From contig DSBE01000039.1 of the NCBI GenBank assembly GCA_011053085.1, forward strand, positions 1-6,490: a stretch of 6,490 bases of DNA, written 5' to 3'. The first letter of the stretch is position 1. Every line of letters starts with the position of its first letter. Shown one piece after another: positions 6,487 to 6,490 of the stretch. The notes beneath the pieces were generated by a model. The model worked only from the letters and a program-made list of their open reading frames with translations, ran no database searches and was not told the origin of the DNA. This DNA comes from Chloroflexota bacterium. Its GTDB lineage: Bacteria > Chloroflexota > Anaerolineae > Anaerolineales > Anaerolineaceae. Position numbers and translations under genes: made by a program.

Positions 6487-6490
6487 GAGC

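Overview
The window is one uninterrupted stretch of a bacterial surface-polysaccharide (exopolysaccharide or O-antigen type) locus. All six genes are on the minus strand, so the transcript runs from right to left. In transcription order they are: a GT4-family glycosyltransferase (6486-5131), an NAD-dependent sugar epimerase/dehydratase of the extended SDR family (5067-4072), a WbbL-like GT2 glycosyltransferase (4059-3154), a second GT4-type glycosyltransferase (3144-1948), a multi-pass Wzy/WaaL-like polymerase or ligase (1951-500), and the first 169 codons of a sugar-1-phosphate nucleotidyltransferase (507 to the left edge).

The genes are packed like an operon. The epimerase-GT2 gap is 12 nt and the GT2-GT4 gap is 9 nt. 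The second GT4 and the polymerase share an ATGA overlap of 4 nt, and the polymerase overlaps the nucleotidyltransferase by 8 nt. The only real non-coding space is 63 nt between the first GT4 and the epimerase. It holds a strong ribosome binding site and an A/T-rich dyad. I saw no RNA gene, insertion sequence, CRISPR array or attachment site.

The likely joint job follows from the families. The nucleotidyltransferase and the epimerase supply activated sugars. Three glycosyltransferases add sugars in turn to a lipid-linked repeat unit at the cytoplasmic face of the membrane. The Wzy/WaaL-like protein then polymerises or transfers the unit on the outer side. The initiating phosphosugar transferase, flippase and chain-length regulator are not in the window and would be expected outside it.

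The organism cannot be fixed from this sequence. Fairly balanced base composition, clear AGGAGG-type ribosome binding sites and the style of the proteins fit a free-living bacterium. From memory of similar proteins I lean towards Chloroflexota (Anaerolineae), but this is a weak inference. I found no convincing new system. The points most worth a second look are the unusual signature of the nucleotidyltransferase, a five-cysteine cluster in the first GT4, and the atypical substrate-side segment of the epimerase.
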